Under the pieces are notes generated by a model. The model did not search any database. It had not been told where the DNA came from and saw only the letters and a program-made list of their open reading frames with translations. Shown piece by piece: positions 10,640 to 20,595 of a stretch of 64,000 bases of DNA. The DNA is from Rhodopseudomonas sp. (GTDB taxonomy: Bacteria; Pseudomonadota; Alphaproteobacteria; Rhizobiales; Xanthobacteraceae): contig WGNB01000024.1 of NCBI GenBank assembly GCA_016124795.1, positions 21,433 to 85,432 of the forward strand. Reading direction: 5' to 3'. The translations under genes and the position numbers were made by a program. Each line of letters opens with the position of its first letter. Position 1 is the stretch's first letter.

Positions 10640-11710
10640 TCAGGCCGCCGCCTTCTTGCGGTTCTTGTCGAGCAGTTCGTCGACCAGCGCCACGCCGGCA
10701 TCGATCGCCGGATGGCTCAGGCCCTTCTGCTTGGCGATCAACTGCACCAGCTTGTCGGCGCGTTCGATGTTCGGCGCGCCGTTGAACAAGGCGCGGGCGG
10801 CCGACGCCGGCCGCGACAGGCTTTCCGCCGCCGCCGCGTATTTCTCGAACGGCACCAGGTCGGACGGCGCGGCCCCGAGTTTGACGCAGAGGTCGAACAC
10901 GAAGTTATAGACCGAGCGCGACTCCTCGATGTTGGTATGGACCGCTTCCTTGGCGGTGCGCATGCCGTCCTTGGTGATGCAGCGGTAGTTGCCGGCCAGC
11001 AGCATCGACCACTTGGCCAGCGGCACGAAGATCGAATCGAACACCTTCAGCTTGACCGGCAGTTCGATCTTGCCTTCCGGTGCATCGAAGCGAGCGGCTT
11101 CGACATCCTTCTCGAGCTGCTTGAGGATCGCGGTGTCGGAATCGCTGTCGAAGCGGGCGCATTTGAAATTGGTCGGCAGCGTCACCAGCAACTCATTGGC
11201 CTTGCCGTCCGGCGGACGAATCGCCTGCGGGTCCGGGCTGTTGAGCGTGATTTTCGTCGGGTCGAATGAATCCCAGACCGAGGCGTCGGTGTAGGCGGCC
11301 TTCAGCGGCTCATAATCGAGGCCGGGGATGCGCTTGATGTAAGGCAGCGGCGGCATGTTCATGATCGACATGCACGGCACCTTCGACTTGCCGACGGCAT
11401 CGAGCAGCTGGCGCACGCCCTCGGAGCGATATTGCGGCTCCTGCATGCACAGGCCGATCAGGTCATAGTCGCCCGGATTGACGCCGGTGGCGGGTCCCGC
11501 GGTCACCTTGCCCGGCAGCTTCGCCGATTCCAGCAGCACCGGGTCCTTGCGACCGCGTACCGGCAGCGTCACCTTGAAACCTTCGGCGTTGATCAGATCG
11601 GCTTCGGCCGGCAGGCAGACCAGATGGATCGAATGACCGCCGAACAGCAGCTTCGAGGCCAGCAACGACCCGTAGGATGCACCCATCAAAAGAATTTTCT
11701 GTGCTGGCAT
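10640..11710 (-). CDS. Ketopantoate reductase-like (ApbA/PanE family) protein
   Basis: N-terminal Rossmann-like MPAQKILLMGASYGSLLASKLLFGGHSIHLV; start chosen at MPAQKILL. Confidence 0.65.
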   Translation of the reverse strand: MPAQKILLMGASYGSLLASKLLFGGHSIHLVCLPAEADLINAEGFKVTLPVRGRKDPVLLESAKLPGKVTAGPATGVNPGDYDLIGLCMQEPQYRSEGVRQLLDAVGKSKVPCMSIMNMPPLPYIKRIPGLDYEPLKAAYTDASVWDSFDPTKITLNSPDPQAIRPPDGKANELLVTLPTNFKCARFDSDSDTAILKQLEKDVEAARFDAPEGKIELPVKLKVFDSIFVPLAKWSMLLAGNYRCITKDGMRTAKEAVHTNIEESRSVYNFVFDLCVKLGAAPSDLVPFEKYAAAAESLSRPASAARALFNGAPNIERADKLVQLIAKQKGLSHPAIDAGVALVDELLDKNRKKAAA

Positions 11711-11827
11711 TGTTTCTTGCTCCCTATCGCTTAATCGCGGAAACGCGCGCAATTTCATATGAGGTCCGGCCCGGACGGGCGCCGTCCCGCCATGCTAGGC
11801 GTCCAGGTCAGACGATGCAATTGGGGC

Positions 11828-12856
11828 CTAGCGGCGTTCGCTTTCCGCGGCAACCAGCGTCCGGCGGCGGCGTGGAACCAGCGCGAGCAAGGCGCGCCCG
11901 AACGGCGCGATGAACTCGCCGGTGACGGTATGAATGCCCGGTTGAACCGGCTCGACGCCGAAGCTGAGCTTCTCGCGGCGGCTGGCCGGAACATACAGGG
12001 TGCCGAACAGCCAGTCCCATATCGCGAGACAACTGCCGAGGTTCTTGTTGAAGTGAACCGGGTTGGTCGAGTGGTGGACCTGATGATGCGCCGGGCTGAT
12101 GAACAGCCGCCCGAGCACGCCGCGGAACGAGATCCACATGTGCGAATGCTGCAGGTGGACATAAGCGTAGATGAACACCACCAGGATCACGTTATTGCCG
12201 GACAGAACATATTGGTGACTGGCATCGCCGAACAGATAGGCCGCCACGCCGTTGGTCAGCGCGGCGACGACCGCCAGAATCTGGCCGAAGGTCCAGCTGT
12301 CCAGCGGATGCACCCGGAACGCCGTCAATGGCGTCAGCACTTCCGCGGTATGGTGCACCTTGTGCAGTTCCCACAGCACCGGCACCCGATGCTTGAGGTA
12401 ATGATCGAGCCAGTAACCGAACTCGTAGGCCAGGAACAGCATCGCCGTGATGCAGGAACGCGAAACGAATTCCGGCAATGACGACGGCGTCGGCGGGCCG
12501 AACAGCGCCACCAGACCCTGGACCACGCCATTGGTGAGGAACTGATAGGACACCGCCGCCATGCCGAAGATCACGGCATAGAGAAAGGTGTTGAACAGGA
12601 AATAGCCGAAATCGGCGACGGTCGAGGCGCTGCGCCAAATGCGCCGCGGAAACAGCGCCCGCGCCAAAACGCGCAACCGGACGCGGCGGCCCTTATGCCA
12701 GCGCGGCACCGCCAGAACGCCAATGGCAACGATCAGCGCGAAGCCGAGCGAAGTGAGCGAGAAGGATGAGCCGGCCGACAGCAGCACATGTGTCAGGCGA
12801 TAGAAATTGCCGACCAGACCTTGCCAAACAAGCTCCACGCACGCCCCCTGCCTCAC
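11828..12856 (-). CDS. Sterol desaturase / fatty-acid hydroxylase family membrane protein
   Basis: His motifs HYLKHRVPVLWELHKVHHTAEVLTPLTAFRVHPLD and HSHMWISFRGVLGRLFISPAHHQVHHS. Confidence 0.9.
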   Translation of the reverse strand: MRQGACVELVWQGLVGNFYRLTHVLLSAGSSFSLTSLGFALIVAIGVLAVPRWHKGRRVRLRVLARALFPRRIWRSASTVADFGYFLFNTFLYAVIFGMAAVSYQFLTNGVVQGLVALFGPPTPSSLPEFVSRSCITAMLFLAYEFGYWLDHYLKHRVPVLWELHKVHHTAEVLTPLTAFRVHPLDSWTFGQILAVVAALTNGVAAYLFGDASHQYVLSGNNVILVVFIYAYVHLQHSHMWISFRGVLGRLFISPAHHQVHHSTNPVHFNKNLGSCLAIWDWLFGTLYVPASRREKLSFGVEPVQPGIHTVTGEFIAPFGRALLALVPRRRRTLVAAESERR

Positions 12857-13066
12857 CCGAGGAAGCGCTACCGTAGCGGCGGCGACGTAAGCAAAGGTTT
12901 ACGGCCAGCCGCGGATTCAGGGTTACCCGCGGGTTAACGCGACACGCCGGCGGCCGGTGCTGACGAAAGTCGGGCCAGAAGCCGAAAACCGAACTACCCG
13001 AGAACCGAAGCGTCAGTGAATGAAGCGCCGAAGACCCAGAGCGCCGAGGACCAAAACGCACAACAA

Positions 13067-13094
13067 CGGGCGGTCCCCTTCCGGCGACCGCCCG
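13067..13094 (-). terminator. Hairpin, probable terminator of the H1-like gene
   Basis: cgggcggtc...gaccgcccg, flanked by T/A-rich bases. Confidence 0.5.
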
Positions 13095-13147
13095 CCTTTT
13101 ATCTCGCGCCGTCGGGTCCGTTCCCCGGACCTCGCCGCCGGACCCGC

Positions 13148-13480
13148 CTAGTTGCCGTCGTCGGTCTTGCCGCCGAACAGGCCGCCGAAAGTCGGCATCA
13201 CCGAACCCGATCCCATCGGGGGCGGAACCGGCGCGGGCGCCGGAGCTGGCATCGCCGGCTTCTTTGCAGGCTTCTTTGCAGGTTTCTTGGCCGGCTTCTT
13301 CGCCGATTTCATTGCCGGCGGCTTCGCCGCGGCCTTGGCCTTTTTCTTGGCGACCTTCTTCTTGGCTGCCTTTTTGGTCTTCTTCAGTCCCTTCTTTTTC
13401 GACAGGACCGACTTTTTCGCCTTCTTGGCCTTTTTCGATTTCTTCTTGGATTTCGCCGCCGTCTTCCGCTTCTTCGCCAT
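13148..13480 (-). CDS. Lysine/alanine-rich histone H1-like nucleoid protein with Pro/Gly-rich C-terminus
   Basis: MAKKRKTAAKSKKKSKKAKKAKK...KKPAKKPAKKPAKKPA; start chosen at MAKKRK. Confidence 0.65.
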   Translation of the reverse strand: MAKKRKTAAKSKKKSKKAKKAKKSVLSKKKGLKKTKKAAKKKVAKKKAKAAAKPPAMKSAKKPAKKPAKKPAKKPAMPAPAPAPVPPPMGSGSVMPTFGGLFGGKTDDGN

Positions 13481-13715
13481 GATCGACCCTCCGGATCGGT
13501 TCAGAAAGATTGCCCCGTCAGGACCGCGGCCACGCGCCGCGATCCCGCGCCACACGCCTCACCCAAACACACGACAGACCTTGTCGAACAACACCTTCGT
13601 CGAACGACGTCATCCAGTAACCGCGTCGTCAAACAATCACGCCGACCGCGCGCCCGGCGCCTTCTCGACTTCGCCCCGACCGGCAAGTCGTCAACAAGTC
13701 GCCAGCACCAAACGG

Positions 13716-15026
13716 CTAGGCGCCGAGACCCACGAGCGGGCCCGGCGTCGGACCGCCGGTCGCCCAGTCGATCAGCTCGACCGTATGGACAACGGGTGTG
13801 GCGGTGCCTGAAGCGATCTGGGTCATGCAGCCAATATTTCCGGCGGCGATCACGTCCGCTGCGAGCCGTTCAATGTTGGCGACCTTGCGGTCCCTGAGCC
13901 GGTTCGCGATTGCCGGCTGAAGAATGTTGTAAGTGCCCGCCGAGCCGCAACACAAATGATTCTCTGCGATATCTTTGACGACAAACCCTAACTTGAAAAG
14001 TAAATCTTTCGGGGCATGCACCACCTTCTGACCGTGCTGCAATGAACAGGCCGCGTGATAGGCGACCGTCAGCCCCGGCACGGTCGCGACGGCCTTGAGT
14101 TCGAGCGTCGCCAGATACTCGCTGACGTCGCGCGCGAGGCTCGAGACCCGCTTGGCCTTGTCGGCATAAGCGGCGTCCTCACGCAGCATGAAGCCGTAGT
14201 CCTTGATCGTGGTGCCACAACCCGACACCGTGACCAGAATCGCGTCGACGCCCTCGCCTTCGATCTCGCGGGTCCAGGCATCGATGGTGTTTTTCGCCTG
14301 GGCCAGCGCCTGTTCCTCGCGCCCCATGTGATGCACCAGCGAGCCGCAGCAACCCTCGCCTTCGGCCACCACGACTTCGATGCCGTGCCGGTTCAACAGC
14401 CGGATCGTCGCCTCGTTGGTCGACGCGCTGAGCACCGGACCGATGCAGCCGGCCAGCAAGGCGACCCGGCCACGCTTCACGCCCTCCGCCGGGAACACTT
14501 TGCGGCTGCCGTCGGACGGCGGCGCCGGCTTGCTGCGCGGCGTCAGCCGCAGCATCGCGGCGAGCCGCGTCAGACCGACGGCGTGCAGTACCGGCGCCAG
14601 GGGCCGCGCGAGCTTGCCCGCCACCACCGCGAGCCGGAACAGGCCGGGGTCGGTCAGCACACGGGCGAGCATGGCGCGGATCGCGCGGTCGGCGAGCGGG
14701 CGCTTGTAGGTCTTCTCGATATGATCGCGGGCGTGATCGACCAGGTGCATGTAATGCACGCCGGACGGACAGGTCGTCATGCAGGACAGGCACGACAGGC
14801 AGCGGTCGACGTGCTTGACCACGTCCTTGCTGGCCGGCCGCTCCTGCTCCAGCATGTCCTTGATCAGGTAGATGCGGCCGCGCGGACTGTCGAGTTCGTC
14901 GCCGAGCAGAACGTAAGTCGGGCAGGTCGCGGTGCAGAATCCGCAATGCACGCAGGCGCGCAGAATCTTTTCCGATTCCGCGACTTGCGGGTCCATGAGC
15001 TGGGCGAGCGAGAAATTGGTTTGCAT
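13716..15026 (-). CDS. glcF: Glycolate oxidase iron-sulfur subunit
   Basis: Two ferredoxin-type Cys clusters (CVHCGFCTATCPTY, CLSCLSCMTTCPSG) and CCG motifs; adjacent glcE and glcD. Confidence 0.95.
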   Translation of the reverse strand: MQTNFSLAQLMDPQVAESEKILRACVHCGFCTATCPTYVLLGDELDSPRGRIYLIKDMLEQERPASKDVVKHVDRCLSCLSCMTTCPSGVHYMHLVDHARDHIEKTYKRPLADRAIRAMLARVLTDPGLFRLAVVAGKLARPLAPVLHAVGLTRLAAMLRLTPRSKPAPPSDGSRKVFPAEGVKRGRVALLAGCIGPVLSASTNEATIRLLNRHGIEVVVAEGEGCCGSLVHHMGREEQALAQAKNTIDAWTREIEGEGVDAILVTVSGCGTTIKDYGFMLREDAAYADKAKRVSSLARDVSEYLATLELKAVATVPGLTVAYHAACSLQHGQKVVHAPKDLLFKLGFVVKDIAENHLCCGSAGTYNILQPAIANRLRDRKVANIERLAADVIAAGNIGCMTQIASGTATPVVHTVELIDWATGGPTPGPLVGLGA

Positions 15027-15035
15027 GACCGTTCT

Positions 15036-16262
15036 TTATACCCCCGCCCACATCCGGCCGGGATTGAGCACGCCCTTGGGATCGAAGCCGTCCTTCACCC
15101 GCTTCGACAGCGCGGCAAGGCCGGCGTTCTGCGGCTCGAACACGTCGACCGCCGCGCGCAACGCCGCCGGCGCCCGCACCAATGTCGCGTGACCGCCGAG
15201 TTCGGCGGTGGCGCGGCGGATTGAACCGGCATCGGCCTCGTTCTCGAATGGCATCGCCACCCAGACCAGGCCGCCGCCCCAGTCGTAGAACATTTGCGCC
15301 GCCGGCGTGATCAATTCGGCCAGCCGTTGCGCCTGGCGCGGCGCGGTCGAAATCCGCCACAGCGGCCGGGCCCGCGCGCTATCGGCGGCAAAAGGCGCGA
15401 CCTGACGAATGCTCGTCCACAGCGCCACGGAATCCTTTTCATCGAGAAGCGCCACCGGACCGAACGGCTTCAGCAAGCTGGCCAGCGCCTGCTTGCGATG
15501 CTCGACCGACGGCGTGACGCCCTCGAGCCGTAACACGGTCGCCGCCTCCGGCCGGGGCAGGCCGGCGAAATGCGACGCGACATGGTCGGGCAGATGCGCC
15601 GCGCCCGACACGTCGCAGGACGACCCCATGGCGGCCGCCATCGCCGCGCAAGCCTGCGCGTCGCCAAGGCCCTCGACAACAACGGAGGCTTGCGTCTCAG
15701 GCTTCGGCAGCACCTTGATCGTCACATCGGTCATCGCCGCCAGCGTGCCCCAGGAGCCGGCCAGCGCCTTGCACATGTCATAGCCGGTGACGTTCTTGAC
15801 CACCCGGCCACCCGACTTGATCGTCTCGCCCCGCCCGGTGACCGCGGTCACGCCGAGGAAGTGATCGCGCGCCGCGCCCGCCTTGATGCGGCGCGGACCG
15901 GACTGGTTGGCGGCGATGACGCCTCCGATGGTGCCTTGCCCGGCCGGCGCGCCGAACAGCGGGCCGTAGTCCATCGGCTCGAAATCGAGCTGCTGGTTGT
16001 TGCTGGCGAGCAAGGCCTCGATCGCCGCGAGCGGCGTGCCGGCCTTGGCCGACAGCACCAGTTCGGCCGGCTCGTAAAGCGTGACGCCGTCGAGCGCCGA
16101 CAGGTCGAGCGTCATGTCGGTCTGGCTCGGTCGGCCGATGCCACGCTTCGAACCGTGGCCTACGACGTCGAGCGCCTTGTCGTTCGAGGCCGCCCAGGCA
16201 ACGGCGTCCTCAACGTCCTTGGCATCGCGGGGCTTGAGTATGTCAGTCACAGATTTTCCCAC
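15036..16262 (-). CDS. glcE: Glycolate oxidase FAD-binding subunit
   Basis: FAD-binding N-terminus, GTIGGVIAANQSGPRRIKAGAARDHFLGV; operon context. Confidence 0.93.
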   Translation of the reverse strand: MGKSVTDILKPRDAKDVEDAVAWAASNDKALDVVGHGSKRGIGRPSQTDMTLDLSALDGVTLYEPAELVLSAKAGTPLAAIEALLASNNQQLDFEPMDYGPLFGAPAGQGTIGGVIAANQSGPRRIKAGAARDHFLGVTAVTGRGETIKSGGRVVKNVTGYDMCKALAGSWGTLAAMTDVTIKVLPKPETQASVVVEGLGDAQACAAMAAAMGSSCDVSGAAHLPDHVASHFAGLPRPEAATVLRLEGVTPSVEHRKQALASLLKPFGPVALLDEKDSVALWTSIRQVAPFAADSARARPLWRISTAPRQAQRLAELITPAAQMFYDWGGGLVWVAMPFENEADAGSIRRATAELGGHATLVRAPAALRAAVDVFEPQNAGLAALSKRVKDGFDPKGVLNPGRMWAGV

Positions 16263-16537
16263 GGTTCTTCGCGCGCGCCGTGGATGATCCTTACGACGAC
16301 AGCTTCATCTTTTTTCAAAATGTAGAAAAGCAAATACGGAAACCGGACGAATGCAGCGCGGTGAACGCGGGGTCGGTTTGGCAAACGCTGGAAGGCGGAT
16401 GGAAACATCCTGATTTGATCTTCAATTTGGAAAAGCCGATCTGCAAAGCGATCTGCAGCTTGTGGATCGACCCGGTTTAGATCGTCATAAATTGCTTCCA
16501 ACTCGGCAAAAGCCAGGTCGGTATAACTGACTTTCAT
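16247..16537 (-). CDS. RelE/ParE-family toxin
   Basis: 96 aa MKVSYTDLAFAELEAIYDDLNRVDPQAADRFADRLFQIEDQIRMFPSAFQRL...YLLFYILKKDEAVVVRIIHGARE; overlaps the antitoxin gene by 4 bp. Confidence 0.88.
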   Translation of the reverse strand: MKVSYTDLAFAELEAIYDDLNRVDPQAADRFADRLFQIEDQIRMFPSAFQRLPNRPRVHRAAFVRFPYLLFYILKKDEAVVVRIIHGAREEPWENL

Positions 16538-16764
16538 GAGCGGCGGAATTTCGCGAAGAGAGACTTGACCTTTTCGTCGGTCGCAATCTCACCGCGGTCC
16601 GCGGCGGCTACGCCCTCATCGATCGCTGTCAATTGCTCCTGCGTGAGATCATCCGATATCAACAACTGGGCTTCTACTTCAAGAATGACCTGCGCCAGCT
16701 TTTCCTGGTCTTGTTCGGACCAGGTCTCTACGCGCTCAAGCACTTCTTTAAGATGGCTCGTCAT
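16534..16764 (-). CDS. Antitoxin of the ParE-type module
   Basis: 76 aa immediately upstream of and overlapping the toxin; acidic C-terminal segment IDEGVAAADRGEIATDEKVKSLFAKF. Confidence 0.8.
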   Translation of the reverse strand: MTSHLKEVLERVETWSEQDQEKLAQVILEVEAQLLISDDLTQEQLTAIDEGVAAADRGEIATDEKVKSLFAKFRRS

Positions 16765-16794
16765 GCGGTCATCCTATCATAACCGGCAACGTCA

Positions 16795-18288
16795 TCAAAA
16801 CCTCGGAATATCCGGGAACGGCAATTGGCCGCCCGAGATGTGCATCCGGCCCAGTTCGGCGCAGCGGTGCAGCACCGGGAACACCTTGCCGGGATTGAGC
16901 AGGCCCTTGGCATCGAAGGCGCATTTGACGCGCTGCTGCGCCGCCAGATCGATCTCGGAAAACATCGTCGGCATCAGATCGCGTTTCTCGACGCCGACGC
17001 CATGCTCGCCGGTCAGCACGCCGCCGACCTCGACGCACAGCCGCAACACGTCCGAACCGAAAGCCTCGGCGCGATCGAGTTCGCCGGGCTTGTTGGAATC
17101 GTAGAGAATGAGCGGATGCAGATTGCCGTCGCCGGCATGAAACACATTGGCGACGCCGAGCTTGTAGTGGGTCGCCAGTTCCTTCATCCGCTTGAGCACC
17201 TGGGGCAGTTGCGCGCGCGGAATGGTGCCGTCCATGCAGTAATAATCCGGCGAAATCCGGCCGACCGCCGGGAAGGCCGCCTTGCGGCCGGCCCAGAACA
17301 GCAGCCTCTGCTGCTCCGAATTCGAGACCTGGCACGACACCGCCCGGCAATCACGCGCGATCTTTTCGACGCGCTCGATCAAATGATCCACCTCCGCCCC
17401 GGGCCCGTCGAGTTCGACGAGCAGCAGCGCCTCGACATCGAGCGGATAGCCGGCGTGGACGAACTCCTCGACCGCGTGGATCGCCGGCTTGTCCATCATT
17501 TCCATGCCGCCGGGAATGATGCCGGCGGCGATGATCGCCGAGACGCATTCGCCGGCGTCCTCCGACGAGGGAAAGCCGATCATCACCGCGCGCGCCGTTT
17601 CCGGCTTTTTCAACAGCCGCACCGTGACCTCGGTGACGACGCCGAGCAATCCTTCCGAGCCGACGATCAGGCCAAGCAGATCGTAGCCCTCGGCATCGAG
17701 ATGCTTGCCGCCGAGGCGCAGCACCTCGCCGGTCATCAGCACGATCTCGCAACCCAGCACGTTATTGGTGGTCATGCCGTATTTCAGACAGTGCACGCCG
17801 CCGGAATTCTCCGCGATATTGCCACCGATGGTGCAGGCGATCTGCGACGACGGGTCGGGCGCGTAATAGAAGCCGTCGGAGGCCACCGCCACGCTGACGG
17901 CAAGGTTGGTGACCCCCGGTTCGACCACCGCCACCCGATTATCGAGATCGATTTCCTTGACCCGGTTGAACTTGGCCATGCCGAGCAGAACGCCGTCCTC
18001 AAGCGGCAGCGCGCCGCCGGACAGCGAGGTTCCGGCGCCGCGCGGCACCACCTTGATGCCTTCGGCGTGGCAATAGGCCAGAACCTGCGACACCTGCTCG
18101 GTGGTTTCCGGCAGGACCACCACCAGCGGCAACTGGTGATAGGCGGTCAGGCCGTCGGTCTCGAAAGGCTTCATCTCCCGTTCGGTCGCGATCACGCCCT
18201 CGCCCGGCACCAGGGTGCGCAGCGCCTTGACGATCGCCTGGCGCCTGGCCAGCACCGCGCCATCCGCTTCCGGCATCCGAACCGACAT
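16795..18288 (-). CDS. glcD: Glycolate oxidase FAD-linked subunit
   Basis: VVPRGAGTSLSGGALP, GGNIAENSGGVHCLKYGMTTNNVLG, GDGNLHPLI, TGEHGVGVEKRDLM. Confidence 0.95.
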   Translation of the reverse strand: MSVRMPEADGAVLARRQAIVKALRTLVPGEGVIATEREMKPFETDGLTAYHQLPLVVVLPETTEQVSQVLAYCHAEGIKVVPRGAGTSLSGGALPLEDGVLLGMAKFNRVKEIDLDNRVAVVEPGVTNLAVSVAVASDGFYYAPDPSSQIACTIGGNIAENSGGVHCLKYGMTTNNVLGCEIVLMTGEVLRLGGKHLDAEGYDLLGLIVGSEGLLGVVTEVTVRLLKKPETARAVMIGFPSSEDAGECVSAIIAAGIIPGGMEMMDKPAIHAVEEFVHAGYPLDVEALLLVELDGPGAEVDHLIERVEKIARDCRAVSCQVSNSEQQRLLFWAGRKAAFPAVGRISPDYYCMDGTIPRAQLPQVLKRMKELATHYKLGVANVFHAGDGNLHPLILYDSNKPGELDRAEAFGSDVLRLCVEVGGVLTGEHGVGVEKRDLMPTMFSEIDLAAQQRVKCAFDAKGLLNPGKVFPVLHRCAELGRMHISGGQLPFPDIPRF

Positions 18289-18423
18289 TGATGAAACCTC
18301 CCGGACATTGTCTTATGCGACGATACCAGTCATTTGGTGGTTGACACAGCCGGCTGTCCGAAGCATTCAGAAATTAGAATATATGGCCTCAAGACGGCAA
18401 AATACCGAAAAGGGAGTGACGTG

Positions 18424-18813
18424 ATGAAACTGGCTTTCGTATTCGCGGCAGTTTTGACGGCCGTTACCGTGCAAGCCGCCCAGGCGCAAGATGTCACAGC
18501 CGGCGAGCAATCCTTCAAGAAGTGCATGGCCTGCCATTCGATCGGTCCGGGCGCCAAGAACAAGGTGGGCCCGGAACTCAATGGCATCGACGGACGCCAC
18601 ACCGGTTCGGTCGCCAATTACAACTATTCCGACGCCAACAAGAATTCCGGCATTACCTGGAACGAAAAGGAATTCCTGACCTATATCGCGGATCCGCGCG
18701 GCGTCATCAAAGGCACCAAGATGATCTTCCCCGGCATCAAGAACGAGAAGGAAGCCAAGAATCTCTGGGCCTATCTCAGCCAGTTCGACGCCGAGGGCAA
18801 CAAGAAGAAGTAA
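18424..18813 (+). CDS. Class I cytochrome c family protein, secreted
   Basis: Signal peptide MKLAFVFAAVLTAVTVQAAQAQ; CMACH heme motif; KMIFPGIKNEKEAKNLWAYLSQF. Confidence 0.92.
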   Translation: MKLAFVFAAVLTAVTVQAAQAQDVTAGEQSFKKCMACHSIGPGAKNKVGPELNGIDGRHTGSVANYNYSDANKNSGITWNEKEFLTYIADPRGVIKGTKMIFPGIKNEKEAKNLWAYLSQFDAEGNKKK

Positions 18814-19028
18814 ACTCGTGCTGCCGTCGGCGCGGCGACAGCCGCGCACGACGGAGCCGTATCAGGCGCGTCTGTCACCCATCCGCAAAACAAGATCGGC
18901 GCACCGGGCGCCGGTCTTCGGAACTTCGCATCGACGAGGCATTTGACTTTGGTCAAGGCCATCGCGCGACCGGGCAGGCATGGTAATCTCTGCCGGGCGC
19001 GATTGGCCCGTTTGGGAGGTTTTACAGC

Positions 19029-19868
19029 ATGATTAAAGATATTATCGTCAATGTCGGCTTGAACGGCACGACGGGCGCGCATGATCCGGCCAGCGATTTC
19101 GCCATTTCGGTCGCGGAAACCTTTCAGGCGCATGTGCTTGGATTGGCCTTCTCCTATGAGCCGGTTATTCCCGGCGCGGTGATGGGCGGCATTCCGCCGG
19201 AATTCATCGAATCGCAACGCGCCGAATCCGACAAACGCGCCGCTGCCGGCGTCGCCCGTTTCGAAGCCGCCGCCAAACGCGCCGGCGTCTCGTCGGAAAG
19301 CCGCACCTTGAGCGCCAGCGTATCCGGCGCCAGCGACATGCTGGCCCGCCTCGCCCGCCGCTTCGATCTGGTGGTCGTCGGTCAGCCCGATCGCGAACTC
19401 AGCGCGCCCGACGAAGTGCTCGACGAAGCCGCCTTGTTCGACTCCGGCCGGCCGGTGCTGTTCGTGCCGTTCATCCAGAAGGACGGCCTCAAGCTCGACC
19501 GCGTCATGGTGTGCTGGGACGGCAGCCGCGCCGCCACCCGCGCCATCGCCGACAGCCTGCCCTTCCTCAAGAAGGCCGGCCAGGTCGAAATCGTCATGGT
19601 CGCCAGCAAGTCTGCCAAGGGCGACGAGATCGCGGGCGTCGATCTCGGTCAGCATCTGGCCCGTCACGGCCTGAAGGTCGACGTCAAGCGCATCACCTCG
19701 CCGGATATCGACGTCGCCTCGACCATTCTGTCGCATGCCGCCGATTCCAGCGCCGACCTGATCGTGATGGGTGGTTACGGCCATTCGCGCCTGCGCGAAT
19801 TCGTGCTCGGCGGCGTCACCAAGTCGATCCTCGAGACCATGACGGTCCCGGTGCTGATGTCGCACTAA
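19029..19868 (+). CDS. Universal stress protein family
   Basis: Two Usp-like halves; ATP-binding-type GGYGHSRLREFVLGGVTKSILETMTVPVLMSH. Confidence 0.9.
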   Translation: MIKDIIVNVGLNGTTGAHDPASDFAISVAETFQAHVLGLAFSYEPVIPGAVMGGIPPEFIESQRAESDKRAAAGVARFEAAAKRAGVSSESRTLSASVSGASDMLARLARRFDLVVVGQPDRELSAPDEVLDEAALFDSGRPVLFVPFIQKDGLKLDRVMVCWDGSRAATRAIADSLPFLKKAGQVEIVMVASKSAKGDEIAGVDLGQHLARHGLKVDVKRITSPDIDVASTILSHAADSSADLIVMGGYGHSRLREFVLGGVTKSILETMTVPVLMSH

Positions 19869-19899
19869 CGACTGCGCGTTCCGCGGCGTTTGCTTTTTC

Positions 19900-20030
19900 C
19901 CGTCATCCTGAGGTGGCCGCGTAGCGGCCCTCGAGGGATGGCGGGCCATCACCCTTCGAGGCTTGCGCGATCGAAGCCGGTTGACGCAAGGCCAGGTCTG
20001 CAATCGCGCGAGCACCGCAGAGTGACGGAT
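19900..20030. repeat. Intergenic repeat (cgtcatcctgaggtgg...catcacccttcgaggct...agtgacgg)
   Basis: Resembles a common rhizobial/bradyrhizobial interspersed repeat; single copy in window. Confidence 0.45.
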
Positions 20031-20049
20031 AACGGGCAGAGGAACCGTC

Positions 20050-20595
20050 TTGCTCGAACGCCACATCACCTTATTGGACGGCGAGAAGGTCTTTCTGCGG
20101 CCGTTGCGGGTCGAAGACGCCGCGCTCTACGGCGACTTCCTCAAGGACGTGACGCATGTCGATCTGCGTCTGCGATTCTTCGCGGCGATGCGCGAGCTGT
20201 CGCCGGAGATGATCGACAAGCTGGTGCATTACGATCCGGCGCACGCGATGGCCTTCATCGCGCTGACCGAAGCCGACGGCCGTATGCTCGGCGTCGTCCG
20301 GCTGCATGACGACGCCTGCGGCGAGCATGGCGAATTCGCCATCCTGCTGCGCTCGCATCTCAAGGGCCACGGCCTCGGCTGGCTGATGATGAAGCACATG
20401 ATCGCTTACGGCAAGGAACACGGCCTGAAGTCCGTGCGCGGCCAGGTGCTGGCCGAGAACTCGACCATGCTGCAAATGTGCGGCGAACTCGGTTTCCATG
20501 CCAACGACGATCCCGATGAGCGCGGCGTCAAGCTGGTCGATCTGCCGCTCGACGAAGTGCCGGCCGAGGCTTTGGCAACGCCTGTCCACGACTGA
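20050..20595 (+). CDS. GNAT family N-acetyltransferase
   Basis: HITLLDGEKVFLRPLRVEDAALY...GEFAILLRSHLKGHGLGWLMMKHMIAYGKEHGLKSVRGQVLAENSTMLQMCGELGF. Confidence 0.88.
   Translation: MLERHITLLDGEKVFLRPLRVEDAALYGDFLKDVTHVDLRLRFFAAMRELSPEMIDKLVHYDPAHAMAFIALTEADGRMLGVVRLHDDACGEHGEFAILLRSHLKGHGLGWLMMKHMIAYGKEHGLKSVRGQVLAENSTMLQMCGELGFHANDDPDERGVKLVDLPLDEVPAEALATPVHD

Noticed and set aside
13252-13310. Short tandem repeats considered as a CRISPR array
   Set aside because: 12-bp in-frame repeats encoding KKPA with no spacers
13016-13897. 293-aa plus-strand Arg/Leu-rich ORF
   Set aside because: Crosses the antisense of the Lys-rich H1-like gene and its promoter region; low complexity, no motif
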